DNA of 64,000 bases from Streptomyces sp. R33 (GCF_041200175.1 NZ_CP165727.1:1488001-1552000), one strand, 5' to 3'; positions 25,683 to 35,292 are shown, counted from the first letter of the stretch. Notes: generated by a model from the sequence alone, not told the origin. Program-made: numbers and translations.

Positions 25683-28600
25683 ATGAATGAATCGCACACC
25701 ACCGGCACCGGACCCCTCGACGACGACGCGCACGTGCCGGTCGTCGACGTGAGCGACTCGGGGATGACCGGCACCCCGCTGCAGACGGCCATGGGCCACG
25801 CGCGCCGGCTCGGTCCGGTCTTCGTCCAGCGCTTCCACGACCGGGAGACCGTGTTCGTGAGTTCGGCAGCGCTGGTGGAGGAACTCTCCGACGAGCAGCG
25901 CTTCGTCAAGGGCATCGGCCCGGCGTTGGAAAACGTACGCGAGGTCGCCGCCGACGGACTGTTCACCGCGTACAACGACGAGCCCAACTGGGCCAAGGCG
26001 CACGACATCCTGCTCCCGGCCTTCGCCCTCACCTCGATGCGCACCTACCACCCGCACATGCTGCGGGTCGCCAAGCGGCTCATCGGCTCCTGGGACGCGC
26101 GGTTCACCGCGGGCGCCGGCGTGTCGGCCCCGGTCGACGTCGCCGAGGACATGACGCGGATGACCCTGGACACCATCGGCCTGTCCGGCTTCGGCTACGA
26201 CTTCGCGTCCTTCGAGCGCGAGCAGGCGCACCCGTTCGTCCAGGCCCTCGTCCGGGCCCTCGCCCACAGCCAGGCCAAGCTCGGCCGGGTGCCCGGGGCG
26301 GACCACACCGCCGAGGACGTGGCGTTCGCCACGGACGCCGCCTACCTGGCCCGGGTCGTCGACGAGGTGATCGAGCAGCGCAAAGCCTCGGGGGACACCT
26401 CGACCGACGATCTGCTGGGCCTGATGCTGGGCTCCCCGCACCCCCGGTCCGGCGAGGTGCTCGACGAGGAGAACATCAGGAACCAGGTGATCACGTTCCT
26501 GATCGCGGGCCACGAGACGACGTCGGGCGCCCTTTCGTTCGCGCTGTACCACCTGATGAAGAACCCGGCGGTGCTGCACCTGGCCCAGGCCGAGACCGAC
26601 GCGCTGTGGGGCGACGAACCGGACCCCGAGCCCGCCTTCGAGGACATCGGCAGGCTGCGCTACGTACGCCAGGTCCTGAGCGAGACGCTGCGACTGTGGC
26701 CGACCGCCGCCGCGTTCGCGCGCGAGGCGCGCGCCGACACCGTGATCGGCGGCCGCCACCCGGTCAAGGCCGGGCAGCGGATGCTCGTGCTGACCCCAAT
26801 GCTGCACCGCGACCCGGTGTGGGGCGACAACGTGGAGGAGTTCGACCCGAACCGGTTCTCCGCCGAGGCGGAGGCGGCCCGTTCCCCGCACGCGTACAAG
26901 CCGTTCGGGACCGGGGAACGTGCCTGCATCGGACGGCAGTTCGCCCTGCACGAGGCAACGATGCTGCTGGGCATGCTCGTTCACCGCTACCGCTTCATCG
27001 ACCACGGGCGGTACGAGCTGCGCATCAAGGAGACGCTCACGCTCAAGCCCGACGGGTTCACGCTGGCCCTGGGCCGGCGCACCCCGGCCGACCGCTCCCG
27101 CAACCGTGCGGCCCTCGGGGCGGTCCTCCCGGCCGGCCCCGGGGACGAAACGGCGGCGCCGGCCACGGAGGCATCCCCCACCCGGGCCGTTCCCGGTACG
27201 AGGCTGACGCTGCTGCACGGATCCAACTTCGGCACCTGCCGCACGTACGCGCAAGACCTGGCCGAAACGGCAGCGGAACTGGGCTTCGAGACGCGTGTCG
27301 CGCCCCTCGACGACCACCGTGACGGCCGGCTGCCGACCGACGGTCCGCTGGTCGTCGTCGCCGCGTCGTACAACGGCCGGCCCACCGACGACGCGGCCGG
27401 ATTCGTCTCCTGGCTGACGCAGGCGGGCTCCGGTGCCGCAGAAGGCGTGCACTACGCCGTCCTGGGCGTCGGGGACCGCAACTGGGCCGCCACCTACCAG
27501 CAGGTACCCGCGCTCATCGACGGCCGCCTCGCCGCGGCGGGTGCGGCGCGGCTGATGGACCGTGCCGAGGCCGACGCCTCCGGGGACCTCGCGGGAGCGG
27601 TACGCGGCTTCACCGCCGCCCTGCTCCGCACCCTGCTGGAGCGCTACGGCGACCCGGCGTCCGTGGCCCCCGCACGGGAGTCGCAGTCACGCGGCGGCCC
27701 GGCGTACGACGTCGTCGAGATCGCAGGTGAACCGCTCGACGCACTGGCCCGGCGACACGACCTCCAGCCGATGACGGTGACCCACACCGGGGACCTCGCC
27801 GACCTCGGACACCCGGCGGGCAGGTCGAAGCGCTTCCTGCGCGTCAGGCTTCCCCAGGGGGTCCGCTACCGCACCGCCGACCACCTCGCCGTCCTCCCGG
27901 CCAACGACCCCGATCAGGTGGAGCGGGCAGCCCGGGTCCTCGGTGCCGACCTGGGCACGGTGCTGAACATCCGGGCCCACCGCCCCGGCCGGACCACCCT
28001 GCCGCTCGACCGCCCCGTCGCCGTACGCGAACTGCTCGCCCGGTACGTCGAGCTCCAGGCCCCCGTGACGGCCGAGAAGGCGGCCGTCCTCGCGGCGCAC
28101 AACCCGTGCCCGCCGGAGAAGGCCGCGCTGGAGCGGATCGCGGCACAGGCCGCGGGCGCCGACGGAGCCCGCCCGGGCAGCCTCGTGGACCTCGTCGAGG
28201 AGCACCCCGCGCTCCAGGGCCGTCTGCCGTGGCCCGTACTGCTGGAACTGCTGGAGCCCCTGCGGCCCCGCCACTACTCCATCTCCTCGTCCCCGTCGGC
28301 AGGTCCGGGGCGGGCGGACCTGATGATCTCGCTCCTGGAAGCCCCCCACCGCTCCGGCCGGGACGGCGTGTTCCGCGGAGTGGGCTCTTCGTACCTGCAC
28401 CGGGTACGTCCCGGCGACACGATCCTCGCCCGGGTACAGCCGTGCCGGGAGGCCTTCCGCATTCCGCACGACGAGCGGACGCCGGTCATCATGATCGGCG
28501 CGGGTACCGGCCTCGCACCCTTCCGGGGGGCGATCGCCGACCGTCGCGCGCTGCGCGCCTCGGGAGCCGAACTGGCGCCCGCCCTGTGCTACTTCGGCTG

Positions 28601-28943
28601 CGACCACCCGGATGTGGACTACCTCCACCGGGCGGAGCTGGAGGACGCCGAGCGCGAGGGCGCCGTGTCCCTGCGTCCCGCCTTCTCGCTGGCACCCGAA
28701 GGCGAGGTCCGCTTCGTACAGCACCGGATCGAGGCGGAGGGTGAGGAGGTCTGGCGGCTGACCGAGGCGGGCGCCCGCATCCACGTCTGCGGTGACGGCT
28801 CCCGCATGGCCCCGGGCGTCCGCGAAGCCTTCCGGCGGCTGTACGTCCGGTACAGCGGGAAGGAGGGGTCGACTGCCTCGGAGTGGCTCCGGGGGCTGGT
28901 GGCGGACGGCCGCTACGTGGAGGACGTCTACACGGGCGGCTGA
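25683..28943 (+). CDS. Self-sufficient cytochrome P450-reductase fusion (CYP102/BM3 type)
   Basis: The 1086-residue fusion has a P450 domain (about 1-465: oxygen-binding AGHETTSG, ExxR in SETLRLWPTA, heme ligand Cys in FGTGERACIG). An FMN flavodoxin domain follows (LHGSNFGTCRTYAQDLAE), then an FAD/NADPH reductase domain (RHYSISSSPSA, IGAGTGLAPFRG, CGDGSRMAPGV) ending YVEDVYTGG. This is the layout and near the length (1048) of P450 BM3, which hydroxylates medium and long fatty acids with NADPH and O2. AGAGG lies 8 bases before the ATG. Control by the divergent PAS-LuxR regulator is inferred. The fatty-acid substrate is likely but not proved. Confidence 0.93.
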   Translation: MNESHTTGTGPLDDDAHVPVVDVSDSGMTGTPLQTAMGHARRLGPVFVQRFHDRETVFVSSAALVEELSDEQRFVKGIGPALENVREVAADGLFTAYNDEPNWAKAHDILLPAFALTSMRTYHPHMLRVAKRLIGSWDARFTAGAGVSAPVDVAEDMTRMTLDTIGLSGFGYDFASFEREQAHPFVQALVRALAHSQAKLGRVPGADHTAEDVAFATDAAYLARVVDEVIEQRKASGDTSTDDLLGLMLGSPHPRSGEVLDEENIRNQVITFLIAGHETTSGALSFALYHLMKNPAVLHLAQAETDALWGDEPDPEPAFEDIGRLRYVRQVLSETLRLWPTAAAFAREARADTVIGGRHPVKAGQRMLVLTPMLHRDPVWGDNVEEFDPNRFSAEAEAARSPHAYKPFGTGERACIGRQFALHEATMLLGMLVHRYRFIDHGRYELRIKETLTLKPDGFTLALGRRTPADRSRNRAALGAVLPAGPGDETAAPATEASPTRAVPGTRLTLLHGSNFGTCRTYAQDLAETAAELGFETRVAPLDDHRDGRLPTDGPLVVVAASYNGRPTDDAAGFVSWLTQAGSGAAEGVHYAVLGVGDRNWAATYQQVPALIDGRLAAAGAARLMDRAEADASGDLAGAVRGFTAALLRTLLERYGDPASVAPARESQSRGGPAYDVVEIAGEPLDALARRHDLQPMTVTHTGDLADLGHPAGRSKRFLRVRLPQGVRYRTADHLAVLPANDPDQVERAARVLGADLGTVLNIRAHRPGRTTLPLDRPVAVRELLARYVELQAPVTAEKAAVLAAHNPCPPEKAALERIAAQAAGADGARPGSLVDLVEEHPALQGRLPWPVLLELLEPLRPRHYSISSSPSAGPGRADLMISLLEAPHRSGRDGVFRGVGSSYLHRVRPGDTILARVQPCREAFRIPHDERTPVIMIGAGTGLAPFRGAIADRRALRASGAELAPALCYFGCDHPDVDYLHRAELEDAEREGAVSLRPAFSLAPEGEVRFVQHRIEAEGEEVWRLTEAGARIHVCGDGSRMAPGVREAFRRLYVRYSGKEGSTASEWLRGLVADGRYVEDVYTGG

Positions 28944-29016
28944 CGGTCCGGCGTCCACCGGGCGCCGGGCGGGGCGGGGGGGACGTTCTGCCGGGGTTCC
29001 CCCGCCCTCGACCGGG

Positions 29017-29634
29017 TCAGCCTCCCGATCCTCCCGATCGGATCAGCCGGACCGCGTCCAGCAGGGTCTTGTGGGCGGCCGTCGAGTCGTCCAGGTAGCC
29101 GGCTGCCATCGCGCCGTCGTACAGCATCAGCAGGGCACCGGCGGCCGACGCGGGGTCGGTGTGGCCGAGCTGGGCGAGCAGGTCCTGGAAGAGGGTGCGG
29201 ATCCAGTGCCGATGGGTCGCCACCAGGCCGCGGACGGGGTGCGTGGCGTCCGGGTACTCGGCGGCGGCGTTCATGAACGGCGATCCGCGAAAGCCGCGCT
29301 CGCGGGCGTGCTCGGCGATCGCGTCGAAGATCAGGTCGATCGCTTCCGCGGGCGGATGGCCCGCGGCCAGTGGTTCGGCCACGTCCTTGTAGTAGGCGTC
29401 CTTGGTCAGCAGATAGGCCACGACCAGGTCGTCCTTGGCGGCGAAGTGCCGGTAGAAGGTCGCCTTGGTCACCCCGGCTTCGGCGATCAGCCGCTCCACG
29501 CCGATCGCGCGTACGCCCTCGTAGTAGAACAGTCGCGATGCGGCCCGGACCAGGCGTTCGCGAGGGGGCAGGTCTGCCTCGATCGCGGTCTCCCGATGCC
29601 TGGCGTCGGTGTTCTTCTGCCCAGTGCTGATCAC
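29017..29634 (-). CDS. TetR-family repressor
   Basis: A 205-residue protein with a TetR helix-turn-helix (RLVRAASRLFYYEGVRAIGV, AEAGVTKATFYRHFAAKDDLV) and a helical ligand-binding domain. It is divergent from the SDR gene at 29860, with a 30-bp palindrome between them, so it probably represses that gene and itself. The start is uncertain: GTG at 29634 has GGGGAG immediately adjacent, closer than ideal. It converges on the P450 gene. Confidence 0.85.
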   Translation of the reverse strand: MISTGQKNTDARHRETAIEADLPPRERLVRAASRLFYYEGVRAIGVERLIAEAGVTKATFYRHFAAKDDLVVAYLLTKDAYYKDVAEPLAAGHPPAEAIDLIFDAIAEHARERGFRGSPFMNAAAEYPDATHPVRGLVATHRHWIRTLFQDLLAQLGHTDPASAAGALLMLYDGAMAAGYLDDSTAAHKTLLDAVRLIRSGGSGG

Positions 29635-29763
29635 CTCCCCATTGTGCCCTCGGCCCCGGCCAGGTCTCCCACCAGATCCGCCCCGATGACGGCAGCGCGG
29701 CCCGTGAGGGATCCCACACGCCGTTCGTGCGCTGGCGCGAGGGCGTCTGCGGGGTTATCGTCG

Positions 29764-29793
29764 GGAGGTAGAACGACCGGTCTTCCTACCTCC
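29764..29793. promoter_or_regulatory. 30-bp palindromic operator for the TetR regulator
   Basis: Outer arms GGAGGTAG (29764-29771) and CTACCTCC (29786-29793) share one centre with the inner palindrome GACCGGTC (29775-29782). The site lies in the TetR/SDR divergent region, 67 bases before the SDR start. The nested symmetry is typical of TetR-family operators bound by one or two dimers. Confidence 0.7.
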
Positions 29794-29859
29794 TCAGTCC
29801 CCCATGTCCCGTACGGCCCGGCCCGCAACGCCGCGGCCGTTCATCGAAAGGCTTGAACC

Positions 29860-30621
29860 ATGAATCGCCGTCTCGAACGAACCGTCGCCCTGGTCACCGG
29901 GGCGTCCAGCGGCATCGGCCGCGCCACCGCGCTGGAGCTCGCCCGCGAGGGCGCTTCCGTGGCCGTGGTCGGCCGGCGCGAGGACCGGCTCACCGGCCTC
30001 GCCGCGGAGATCGCCGAGGCGGGCGGAAAGGCTCTGGTCGTGCCTGCCGACATCACCACCGCCCAGGCCGCCACAGAAGCGGTCGAGCGGACCGTCGAGG
30101 GCCTGGGCCGACTGGACATCCTGGTCAACAACGCCGGCCTCATGCTGCTCGGACCCACCCCCGGCGCAGACCTGAACGACTGGCAGCGCATGATCGACAT
30201 CAACCTCATGGGCCTGATGTACACCACCCATGCGGCCGTCCCCCACCTGGTCAAGGCCGCCACGGACGGTCCGCGCCAGGTCGCCGACATCATCAACATC
30301 AGCTCGGTGAACGGCCGCACCGCCTTCGCCATGTCCGCCGTGTACAGCGCCACCAAGTTCGGCGTCGGAGGCTTCAGCGAGGCACTGCGCCAGGAACTGG
30401 GACGCCAGCACGTCCGCGTGTCCGTCGTCGAGCCGGGCAGCGTCGACACCGAACTGCGCACCCACAACTCGGAAGTCGTCCAGCAGCTGATCGTCGCCGG
30501 CCTCGGCGACATCGAGCGGCTGCAGAGCCAGGACGTCGCCGACGCCATCGGCTACATCGCCACCCGCCCCCGGCACGTGGCCGTCAACGAGATGCTCGTA
30601 CGCCCCACCGAACAGGTTTGA
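29860..30621 (+). CDS. Short-chain dehydrogenase/reductase
   Basis: A 253-residue classical SDR with TGASSGIGRAT at 14-24, NNAGLM, catalytic Ser in NISSVNGR and YSATKFG (Tyr, Lys). The C-terminal half (VEPGSVDTELRTHN) fits the NADP-preferring YdfG-like group of oxidoreductases of broad specificity. GAAAGG lies 9 bases before the ATG. Probable repression by the divergent TetR implies a role in detoxifying or reducing an inducing carbonyl compound. The exact substrate is unknown. Confidence 0.88.
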   Translation: MNRRLERTVALVTGASSGIGRATALELAREGASVAVVGRREDRLTGLAAEIAEAGGKALVVPADITTAQAATEAVERTVEGLGRLDILVNNAGLMLLGPTPGADLNDWQRMIDINLMGLMYTTHAAVPHLVKAATDGPRQVADIINISSVNGRTAFAMSAVYSATKFGVGGFSEALRQELGRQHVRVSVVEPGSVDTELRTHNSEVVQQLIVAGLGDIERLQSQDVADAIGYIATRPRHVAVNEMLVRPTEQV

Positions 30622-30716
30622 ACGCCATCCCCGTTGCCGACTCCGAGACGGGCAAGGAGTACGACGCTCGAGTGACCAACGACCACGAACGCAACGACAA
30701 GGAGCAGAAGCGCATC

Positions 30717-30854
30717 ATGGACGACACGCCGCTGGAGCGGCTCGGCGCCGGCAAGTACGGCATCCTCGGCCGCCTCATGATTCTTCACAGCCGGCTGAGC
30801 GGCGGAGCGGACGGGACGCTGGGCATCCGCGTACGGCTCACCCCGCACGGCTAG
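30717..30854 (+). CDS. Small hypothetical protein (45 aa)
   Basis: A possible 45-residue product beginning MDDTPLERLGAGKYGILGRL lies 95 bases after the SDR stop on the same strand. AAGGAG is present but 11 bases upstream of the ATG, a little far. It has no recognisable domain; the LGAGKYG segment could be the stub of a larger lost gene. Low confidence that it is expressed. Confidence 0.3.
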   Translation: MDDTPLERLGAGKYGILGRLMILHSRLSGGADGTLGIRVRLTPHG

Positions 30855-30921
30855 GCTCCCAGCCGAAGAAGCCGAAACAGCCGGGCTCAAGGCCGAACGC
30901 CTCGCATGGACGGCAAAGGCA

Positions 30922-31659
30922 TCAGAGGCCCGGGGCGTGAGGGGTGTTGCCGTAGTAGGCGTCCGGTCCGTGCTTGCGGGTGAAGTGCCGCTCCAGCAGA
31001 TGCCTGGGCGGTTCGGAGGCCTCCCCGAGGCGGGAGCCGAGCGCCAGCGTGTGCAGCGCCATCTCCGCCACGGCCTCGCAGACGATCGCGTTCTCCAGCG
31101 CAGCCTTCGCGGTGGCGCCCCAGGTGAAGGGGCCGTGCCGTGAGACGAGCGCCCCGGGGACCTCCTCGGCCCGACGGGGGTCGCCGTCGAGCCGGGCAAC
31201 GATCACCTGTCCGGTGTTGTACTCGTAGTCCTGCGCGCACTGCTCGGCGGTGAGGTCCGCCGTCACGGGGACGGGCCCGTTGAAGGTGTCGGCGTGTGTC
31301 GTGCCGAGCACGGGGATCGGGCGGCGGGCCTGGGCGAAGGCGACGGCGTGCGCCGAGTGCGTGTGGGTGACGCCGCCGATGGAGGGGAACGCCCGGTAGA
31401 GGCACCGATGGGTTTCGGTGTCGGTGGAAGGCCTGAGGTGCCCGTCGACGATCCGCCCGTCCTCCAGCGCCACCGCGACCAGGTCCTCCTCGGTGAGGTC
31501 GGCGTACGAGACCCCGGACGGCTTGATGACGAAGACGCCGGCGTCTCGGTCCACTCCGCTGACGTTTCCCCAGGTGAGGGTGGCCAGACCGGCCTGCGGG
31601 ATGCCCAGGTTGGCCGCGAGGACCTCGCGACGGAGGTCCTTGAGGTTGGTCTCGCTCAC
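30922..31659 (-). CDS. araD: L-ribulose-5-phosphate 4-epimerase
   Basis: The 245-residue class II aldolase-family protein has the zinc ligands in GGVTHTHSAHA (His-x-His) and VSRHGPFTWG, with the family segment TWGNVSGVDR near the N-terminus. It converts L-ribulose 5-phosphate to D-xylulose 5-phosphate, the last step of bacterial L-arabinose breakdown. The GTG at 31659 is used because the conserved protein starts there and a GTGAGAG ribosome-site-like stretch precedes it. It is divergent from the LacI regulator gene and has two operator palindromes upstream; araB and araA lie 6.6 kb away under the same type of operator. Confidence 0.92.
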   Translation of the reverse strand: MSETNLKDLRREVLAANLGIPQAGLATLTWGNVSGVDRDAGVFVIKPSGVSYADLTEEDLVAVALEDGRIVDGHLRPSTDTETHRCLYRAFPSIGGVTHTHSAHAVAFAQARRPIPVLGTTHADTFNGPVPVTADLTAEQCAQDYEYNTGQVIVARLDGDPRRAEEVPGALVSRHGPFTWGATAKAALENAIVCEAVAEMALHTLALGSRLGEASEPPRHLLERHFTRKHGPDAYYGNTPHAPGL

Positions 31660-31803
31660 TGCGCTCTCACCGTCTCTCCGGCATGCGCGGCGGTTTCCCG
31701 GACCGGAGTCCGGCAGGCCCTGCAATCGCGCATGAATGGGCTGGACTGACCGGGGGCCCCGCTGGGCATCGCGGCTGCACGACCGCAGCTGCCCCCCGTC
31801 AGA

Positions 31804-31819
31804 TTGTGAACGCTAACAA
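31804..31819. promoter_or_regulatory. LacI-type operator 1 (araD/lacI promoter region)
   Basis: TTGTGAACGCTAACAA is a near-perfect dyad matching the other three copies in this window (consensus TTGTGARCGYTAACAA). It lies 145 bases upstream of araD. A shared palindrome at both divergent promoters of the arabinose locus points to one LacI-family repressor. Confidence 0.78.
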
Positions 31820-31879
31820 CCAGAGATCTCAAGATGTACGTGCAGATTCATGTCCACAACATGCGGTCCTCGCTGCATA

Positions 31880-31895
31880 ATGTGAACGCCAACAT
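31880..31895. promoter_or_regulatory. LacI-type operator 2 (lacI promoter region)
   Basis: ATGTGAACGCCAACAT keeps the dyad and the central GAACGC but differs from operator 1 at the outer bases. It lies 76 bases from operator 1 and 101 bases before the LacI start, so autoregulation or DNA looping is possible. Confidence 0.6.
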
Positions 31896-31995
31896 CGATA
31901 CCCGTCGACAATCTCCCGGCCGGTCCGAGATGTGTGCGGGCCGCGGCTGCTTCGGTACCTTGAGGGAAGGCCGCTCGACAAGGAGAGGAAGAGCG

Positions 31996-33054
31996 TTGAC
32001 CCAGCTACCGGACGTCTCGCGAGCGCCCACGATGACGGACGTCGCGCGCGTCGCCGGCGTGTCCCACCAGACTGTTTCACGGGTGCTCAGCGGCCACCCG
32101 AACGTCAGCGCCAAGACCCGGGCCGCGGTGACACAGGTCATCGAGCAGCTGGGGTACCGCCGCAACTCGGCGGCCCGGGCTCTGGCCACTCGCCGGACCC
32201 ACACGCTGGGCGTCATCGCCGTGAACACCACCCTGCACGGTCCCGCCAGCACCGTGGCGGGAGTCCAAGAGGCGGCTCGGGACCGCGGCTACCTGACGTC
32301 CGCCGTCACGCTCCGGACCGCCACGCAGACAGCCCTCGCCGAAGCCATGCAGCACCTCGCCGGGTGGGGCGTGGAGGGGATCGTCGCCGTCACTCCCCAA
32401 CGCGACGCCGTGAGGGCCTTGGCGGCATTGGAAGCACCGTGCCCGGTGGTCACCGTGGAAGGCGGCCACACCCTGGACCTGCCAGGGGTGTCGCTGGACC
32501 AGCACCTCGGCGCCCGCATGATCACGGAACATCTCCTCGCGTCGGGCCACGCCACCGTGTGGCATGTCGCAGGCCCGCCCGACTGGCTCGAGAGCGAGGC
32601 CCGCACGCAGGGGTGGGAGGACGCGCTCCGAGAGGCCGGCGCCGAGGTGCCACCCCTGCTGCGCGGCGACTGGAGCCCGCTGTCGGGATACCAGGCCGGC
32701 CAGCAGCTCGCGGGTCGGGTCCGGGCGTCACGAGGGCGGGGAGCGGGACTCACCGCGGTGTTCGTCGCCAACGACCAGATGGCGCTCGGTGTGCTGCGGG
32801 CCCTGCGGGAAGCGGGCCTGCGCACCCCGGAGGACGTGGCGGTCGCCGGCTTCGACGACATCCCCGAGGCGGAGTTCTTCCCGCCCCCGCTGACGACGAT
32901 CCGTCAGGACTTCGCCTCGATCGGCCGCGACAGCATCGGGCTGCTCCTGGACCACATCGAAGGCCGGACTGACCAGTCGACGCACCTGGTGGTGGCGCCC
33001 GAGCTCATCGTGCGCGCCAGTACGGCCCGCAGGAACTCTCCCCTCGGGGGATGA
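31996..33054 (+). CDS. LacI-family repressor of the arabinose regulon
   Basis: The 352-residue protein has an N-terminal LacI helix-turn-helix (MTDVARVAGVSHQTVSRVLS) with hinge helix (RRNSAARALAT) and a periplasmic-binding-protein-like sensor domain (FVANDQMALGVLRALREAG, VAGFDDIPEAEFF). I start it at TTG 31996 because AGGAGAGGAAGA lies just upstream; the ATG at 32032 has no such site. Its gene sits between araD and the importer genes, and four similar palindromes flank the araD, lacI, importer and araB promoters, so L-arabinose or a metabolite is the probable inducer. Confidence 0.88.
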   Translation: MTQLPDVSRAPTMTDVARVAGVSHQTVSRVLSGHPNVSAKTRAAVTQVIEQLGYRRNSAARALATRRTHTLGVIAVNTTLHGPASTVAGVQEAARDRGYLTSAVTLRTATQTALAEAMQHLAGWGVEGIVAVTPQRDAVRALAALEAPCPVVTVEGGHTLDLPGVSLDQHLGARMITEHLLASGHATVWHVAGPPDWLESEARTQGWEDALREAGAEVPPLLRGDWSPLSGYQAGQQLAGRVRASRGRGAGLTAVFVANDQMALGVLRALREAGLRTPEDVAVAGFDDIPEAEFFPPPLTTIRQDFASIGRDSIGLLLDHIEGRTDQSTHLVVAPELIVRASTARRNSPLGG

Positions 33055-33172
33055 CCCCCACCGCCCGGGGGACGGCGGGTGACGCCGTCGACGACGGGAC
33101 GGCCGCGCGCGCGGACCTCCGCACGGCCCGGCCCGGGGAAGCCGAACCGCCACCTCTCGCAGGAGCCGGGAG

Positions 33173-34195
33173 TCAGTCGGCGGCGGGGCGGCGGCCGCTC
33201 ATCAGACGTTGCAGCACGATGAACACGAGCAGCAGGGCGCCGATGACGATCCGGGTCCACCAGGAGCTGAGCGTGCCCTGGAAGTTGACGACCGTCTGGA
33301 TCACGCCGAGGACGAGCACGCCGAGGGCGGTGCCCAGGACGAAGCCGGACCCTCCGGTCAGCAGCGTGCCGCCGATCACGGTGGCGGCGATCGCGTCGAG
33401 TTCCATGCCCATGGCGTGGAGGGCGTAGCCGGAGAGCATGTAGAAGGTCAGCAACAGGCCGCCGAGTGCGGAGCACAGGCCGCTGACGGCGTATACGGCG
33501 ATCTTCGTGGAGCCTACCGGAAGGCCCATCAGGCGTGCGGAAGGCTCATTGCCGCCCAGCGCGTACACATTGCGGCCGAAGCGCGTGTGGTGCAGTACGA
33601 CGAAGGCGATCACCAGCACGGCCAGGGCGATGACCACCGGGATCGATACGAACAGTCCCCCCGGGCCGTACAGCCGGGTCTGCGCGATTCCCGCCGTGGC
33701 GGGGTCGCCGATCGTGATGGATTCGGTGCTGATCGTGTAGCAGAGGCCGCGGGCGAGGAACATGCCGGCCAGGGTGACGATGAACGGCTGGATCTCGAAG
33801 GTGTGGATGATCCAGCCCATGAGCGCCCCGCTCGCGGCGCCGACCAGCAGGACCAGTGGGATGACGGTGGCCAGGGGCCAGCCGTGCGACTCGACCAGCC
33901 AGGCGGTGAGCATGGTCGACAGGGCCACCATGGAGCCGACGGACAGATCGATGCCGCCGGTGAGGATGACGAAGGTCGCCCCGACTGCGACGACCAGGAG
34001 GAATCCGTTGTCGATCAGCAGGTTCAGCAGGACTTGCGCGGAGAGGAAGCCCTCGTAGCGCACCGATCCGACGCTGAACATGACGACCAGCAGGACGGCC
34101 GTGACGATCAGTGGGATACGGGTGCGGGTGCGCGGGGACACGGTCGCGAAGGGGCGGGTGAGCCCAGCGGCGGCGCTGGCGATGCCGGTACTCAT
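33173..34195 (-). CDS. Sugar ABC transporter permease (YjfF-like)
   Basis: The 340-residue membrane protein of the RbsC/BPD_transp_2 family has about eight to ten helices and the conserved GGIDLSVGSMVALSTML and ARLMGLPVGSTKIAVYAVSG segments. It would form the channel with the second permease encoded upstream, whose stop overlaps its ATG (ATGA). Two different permeases with one double ATPase is the layout of the E. coli ytfQRT-yjfF furanose importer. It is the last gene of the minus-strand importer operon. Confidence 0.87.
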   Translation of the reverse strand: MSTGIASAAAGLTRPFATVSPRTRTRIPLIVTAVLLVVMFSVGSVRYEGFLSAQVLLNLLIDNGFLLVVAVGATFVILTGGIDLSVGSMVALSTMLTAWLVESHGWPLATVIPLVLLVGAASGALMGWIIHTFEIQPFIVTLAGMFLARGLCYTISTESITIGDPATAGIAQTRLYGPGGLFVSIPVVIALAVLVIAFVVLHHTRFGRNVYALGGNEPSARLMGLPVGSTKIAVYAVSGLCSALGGLLLTFYMLSGYALHAMGMELDAIAATVIGGTLLTGGSGFVLGTALGVLVLGVIQTVVNFQGTLSSWWTRIVIGALLLVFIVLQRLMSGRRPAAD

Positions 34196-35292
34196 GCGCG
34201 TACCTCCTGCTGCTGCGGGGCGGCGCCCGCCGATGGGTGGGATCGGGGACCGGTCGTCCTGCGGCGGCGCAGGACCTTGGCCCGGAATGCCGGGGACTGC
34301 ACGAGGCAGACGACGATGACGACGAAGGCCTTGAAGACGAGGGTGGTCTCGGGTGGGACGCCGAGGGTGTAGACGGTGGTGGAGAGGGTCTGGATGATCA
34401 GGGCGCCCAGGACGGTGCCGCCGAGGGAGAAGCGTCCTCCGGTCAGGGCGGTGCCGCCGATGACGACGGCGAGGATCGTGTCGAGTTCGATCCACAGGCC
34501 GGCGTTGTTGCCGTCGGCACTGGAGACGTTGGAACTGATCATCAGCCCCGCGATGGCGGCGCACAGCGCGCTGAAGACGTAGACGAGGGCGAGCAGCCCG
34601 CCGGCGCGGATGCCGACCAGGCGGCTGGCGGCCGGGTTGCCGCCCACGGACTCGATCAGCATGCCGAGTGCGCTGCGACGGGTGATGAAGGCGGTGAGCG
34701 CGACGAGGGCGGCTGCCAAGAGGACGGCGAACGGCATGGTCAGCCAGTAGCCGCCTCCGATCATCTTGTAGGGGGCGCTGGTCACCGTGATGATCTGGCC
34801 GTCGGTGATCAGCTGGGCGACGCCGCGGCCCGCGACCATGAGGATCAAGGTGGCCACGATGGGCTGCACCCCCAGCCCGGACACGAGGAAGCCGTTGGCG
34901 AGGCCCAGCACGAGGGCGACGCCGAGCGCGAGGGCGGCGGCCGTGAGCATGGTGGCGATGCTGCCGGGATGTGCGGCGGTCGAGATGTACCCACAGGCGA
35001 GGGCGCCGGCGATGGCGACGGTGGAACCCACCGAGAGGTCGATGCCGCGGGTGGCGATGACGAGGGTCATGCCGAGCGCCACCAGGGTGAGGGGCGCGCC
35101 GAACTGGAGGATGTCGATGAGGCTGCCGTAGAGGTGGCCGTCGCGTACGCGGACGGAGAAGAAGTCGTGGTGGAACGCGAGGTTGCCGAGGAGCAGGGCG
35201 AGCAGGGCGAGCGTCGGCCACAGCAGGCGGTGCCCGGCCAGTCGTCTCCCGATTCCGCCGGCCGCCTTGGACTGGGCGGGTTGGGGGGTCAT
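34192..35292 (-). CDS. Sugar ABC transporter permease (YtfT-like)
   Basis: The 366-residue RbsC-family permease has GIDLSVGSTVAIAGALACGY, GGNPAASRLVGIRAGG and a C-terminal hydrophilic tail. Its start overlaps the ATPase gene stop and its stop overlaps the next permease start, so the importer genes are tightly coupled. The two permeases differ enough to form a heterodimer. Substrate is inferred from the adjacent araBAD genes to be L-arabinose, perhaps in furanose form. Confidence 0.87.
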   Translation of the reverse strand: MTPQPAQSKAAGGIGRRLAGHRLLWPTLALLALLLGNLAFHHDFFSVRVRDGHLYGSLIDILQFGAPLTLVALGMTLVIATRGIDLSVGSTVAIAGALACGYISTAAHPGSIATMLTAAALALGVALVLGLANGFLVSGLGVQPIVATLILMVAGRGVAQLITDGQIITVTSAPYKMIGGGYWLTMPFAVLLAAALVALTAFITRRSALGMLIESVGGNPAASRLVGIRAGGLLALVYVFSALCAAIAGLMISSNVSSADGNNAGLWIELDTILAVVIGGTALTGGRFSLGGTVLGALIIQTLSTTVYTLGVPPETTLVFKAFVVIVVCLVQSPAFRAKVLRRRRTTGPRSHPSAGAAPQQQEVRA

